NCBI GenBank assembly: GCA_963576725.1
Contig: OY755241.1
Coordinates: forward strand, 78,976,003 to 79,040,002
Direction of reading: 5' to 3'
DNA from: Azorinus chamasolen
Lineage: Eukaryota > Mollusca > Bivalvia > Cardiida > Solecurtidae
DNA: 64,000 nucleotides
Position 1 is the first letter of the stretch. Every line of letters starts with the position of its first letter. Positions 62,897 through 64,000 of this stretch are shown in pieces. Made by a program: the position numbers and the translations under genes. The notes under the pieces are model-generated. The model was not told the origin of the DNA and ran no database searches. It saw only the letters and a list, made by a program, of their open reading frames with translations.

Positions 62897-63085
62897 CAGT
62901 TAAACTTCGATAATTCGACATTTTAGTATAAAGGAATGTAGACCCTTTTAGGCAGGCGACTGCTTAATGCTCCTCCAGTAGGTAGCCTTCTGCATGACCT
63001 TGAACCTGCATTAAACTGTCACCTGTCTTTAAGACTGATGATGACACGTATTTGAGTGTTCGAATAATCGAAATGTGATTGCAGT
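62897..63085. mobile_element. Tigger/pogo-like MITE
   Basis: TA at 62895, CAGTTAAACTTCGATAATTC start and GTTCGAATAATCGAAATGTG near the end; B-type inner arms GGCAGGCGACTGCTTAATGC / GCATTAAACTGTCACCTG. The left inner arm is shortened. Confidence 0.7.
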
Positions 63086-63178
63086 TTTATTTGCGACCTG
63101 TCTGTGGCGATATGTTTGGGTCATTGCAATCTGTGTAGATAGAATCCGTACAGTAAACCTCCTCTAACCAGACGTTAA

Positions 63179-63350
63179 CCCTTTACCTCATAGGCTATTT
63201 TCAGATACAATATATTTGAATTAATCTACCGAAAAGGAGCATTAACTAGAGAAAAGGAAAATTTTAGAATTTTGTAGTTTGAAACCATTGTGATAAATAG
63301 AACATTTGCTTCTATAGGGTCGTCAAAAGTCGTCAATATAAGGGGGTGGG
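63179..63350. mobile_element. D-type TTAA MITE, right half shortened
   Basis: TTAA 63175-63178 and 63351-63354. CCCTTTACCTCATAGGC start, GAAACCATTGTGATAAATAG left arm, then direct jump to GGGTCGTCAAAAGTCGTC; the right hairpin arm is missing. Confidence 0.75.
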
Positions 63351-63359
63351 TTAAGTAAA

Positions 63360-63600
63360 GCAGTGGCGGGTTTAGATCGTTACAGACCGTTGACTGGGTG
63401 TCTCTATTACTGTCAGTGTCACATCTGTGATTACATGTACCTGTGCAGTTTCAATCCAGCTGAGACGTTGAGTAACTCGGCGTGCCATCAGGACCCAAAC
63501 CGTTACTGTGGTAATGTTTTTGGGAGAAAATTAAACAAACGAAAATGGTGACAGACGACAAATTATGCAGACGATAATATATGGTAGTAAAATGGGTTAA
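63360..63600. mobile_element. L-type MITE
   Basis: GTGTCACATCTGTGATTAC, core CAGTTTCAATCCAGCTGAG ... CATCAGGACCCAAACCG, tail GACAGACGACAAATTATG, end AAATGGGTTAA. It gives the unexpanded form of the element that carries the 34 bp array at 52175-53375. Confidence 0.65.
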
Positions 63601-63760
63601 TGCATAGTGAAAATCATACAGAAAGCTCATTCTGGAACTCTGTGTGACTGTTACTCTGCATTGAGCCTGATTTTAAAGCCGACGTTGACAAACAGTATAG
63701 ATCCAGATCATAGAACTCTTGAACGAGCCTTTCCCCGACCAGGGTCTGTACTATCGGATG
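63600..63760. repeat. B-type and P-type cores
   Basis: 63601-63668: CATAGTGAAAATCATACAGA ... GTGACTGTTACTCTGCATTG. 63688-63755: GACAAACAGTATAGATCC ... CCAGGGTCTGTACTATCG. Confidence 0.5.
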
Positions 63761-63934
63761 TCGCTGCTGTATCCACGACTGGTCTTCTTTTTGTCTTGTC
63801 ATATTGTAATATTATCATATTGTAATTTGTTCAAACCTGGGCATTGGGCAGTTGAATGCTTTCCTTCAGATTATTTCGTATCTTTTGTTTATGTTATTGA
63901 GAACATTGTTTTCGAAGTGTTTAAAAACTACGAA

Positions 63935-64000
63935 ATGGCAGACACAACAAAGGACAGTCTCGGGGTAGAGCTAAAAACCCATAGAATATACGCTATGCTT
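63935..64000 (+). CDS. 5' end of a + strand gene, partial
   Basis: ATG in a good context (ACGAAATGG) opens a frame that stays open to the window edge: MADTTKDSLGVELKTHRIYA then ML (22 codons). The preceding ~130 bp (63800-63934) contain no MITE, fitting a 5' UTR or promoter. Too short to name the family. It may be the start of a first coding exon. Confidence 0.5.
   Translation, partial: MADTTKDSLGVELKTHRIYAML

Overview
The window is AT-rich eukaryotic DNA with long introns or intergenic space, 'gtaagt'-type splice sites, a tRNA-derived SINE, a LINE reverse-transcriptase fragment, a Crypton-type tyrosine recombinase and dozens of short palindromic DNA transposons. The overall texture (Helitron/'pearl'-like elements with internal ~150-165 bp repeats, elements beginning AGCTCACCAGAGCAC and ending in CTCTTGTT, and very abundant hairpin MITEs) is what I would expect of a bivalve mollusc, probably a heterodont clam. 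The lineage is inferred from repeat style, not from a marker gene.

Protein-coding content is sparse. (1) 14319-15866 is an intact single-exon tyrosine recombinase (Crypton/KIAA1958-like) inside a mobile element whose two edges can be read from the repeat it interrupts. (2) A + strand multi-exon gene ends in the window: a 130 bp exon at 33014-33143 joins in frame (phase 1) to a long last exon at 34739-35787 encoding an acidic, internally repeated C-terminus. Two further + strand exon candidates (11912-12018 and 19685-19830) are phase-compatible with each other and may belong to the same or an upstream gene. (3) The first 22 codons of another + strand gene begin at 63935 and run off the end.

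Everything else is mostly repeats. Five kinds dominate. First, TTAA-flanked MITEs (ends TTAACCCTTTCCCT, TTAACCCATTCCCTC, TTAACCCTTCGCTTGCT, TTAACTCTTTGCACG and similar), consistent with piggyBac-type mobilisation. Second, TA-flanked palindromes starting CAGT, consistent with Tigger/pogo-type mobilisation. Third, Helitron/Helentron-like elements with terminal hairpins. Fourth, foldback and hAT-like elements. Fifth, minisatellites of 18-62 bp units, many of which grew out of a MITE arm or end.

The most striking structures are these: an array of 25 copies of a 54 bp unit that is itself an intron 3' splice site plus the start of the following exon (31686-33036); the same few palindromic cores occurring inside unrelated transposon shells; paired arm changes that keep those cores self-complementary; and nested insertions that define exact element ends, including a TTAA MITE whose removal rejoins a LINE reading frame and a 3' terminus shared by the Crypton and a shorter, apparently non-autonomous element at 5521-6723.
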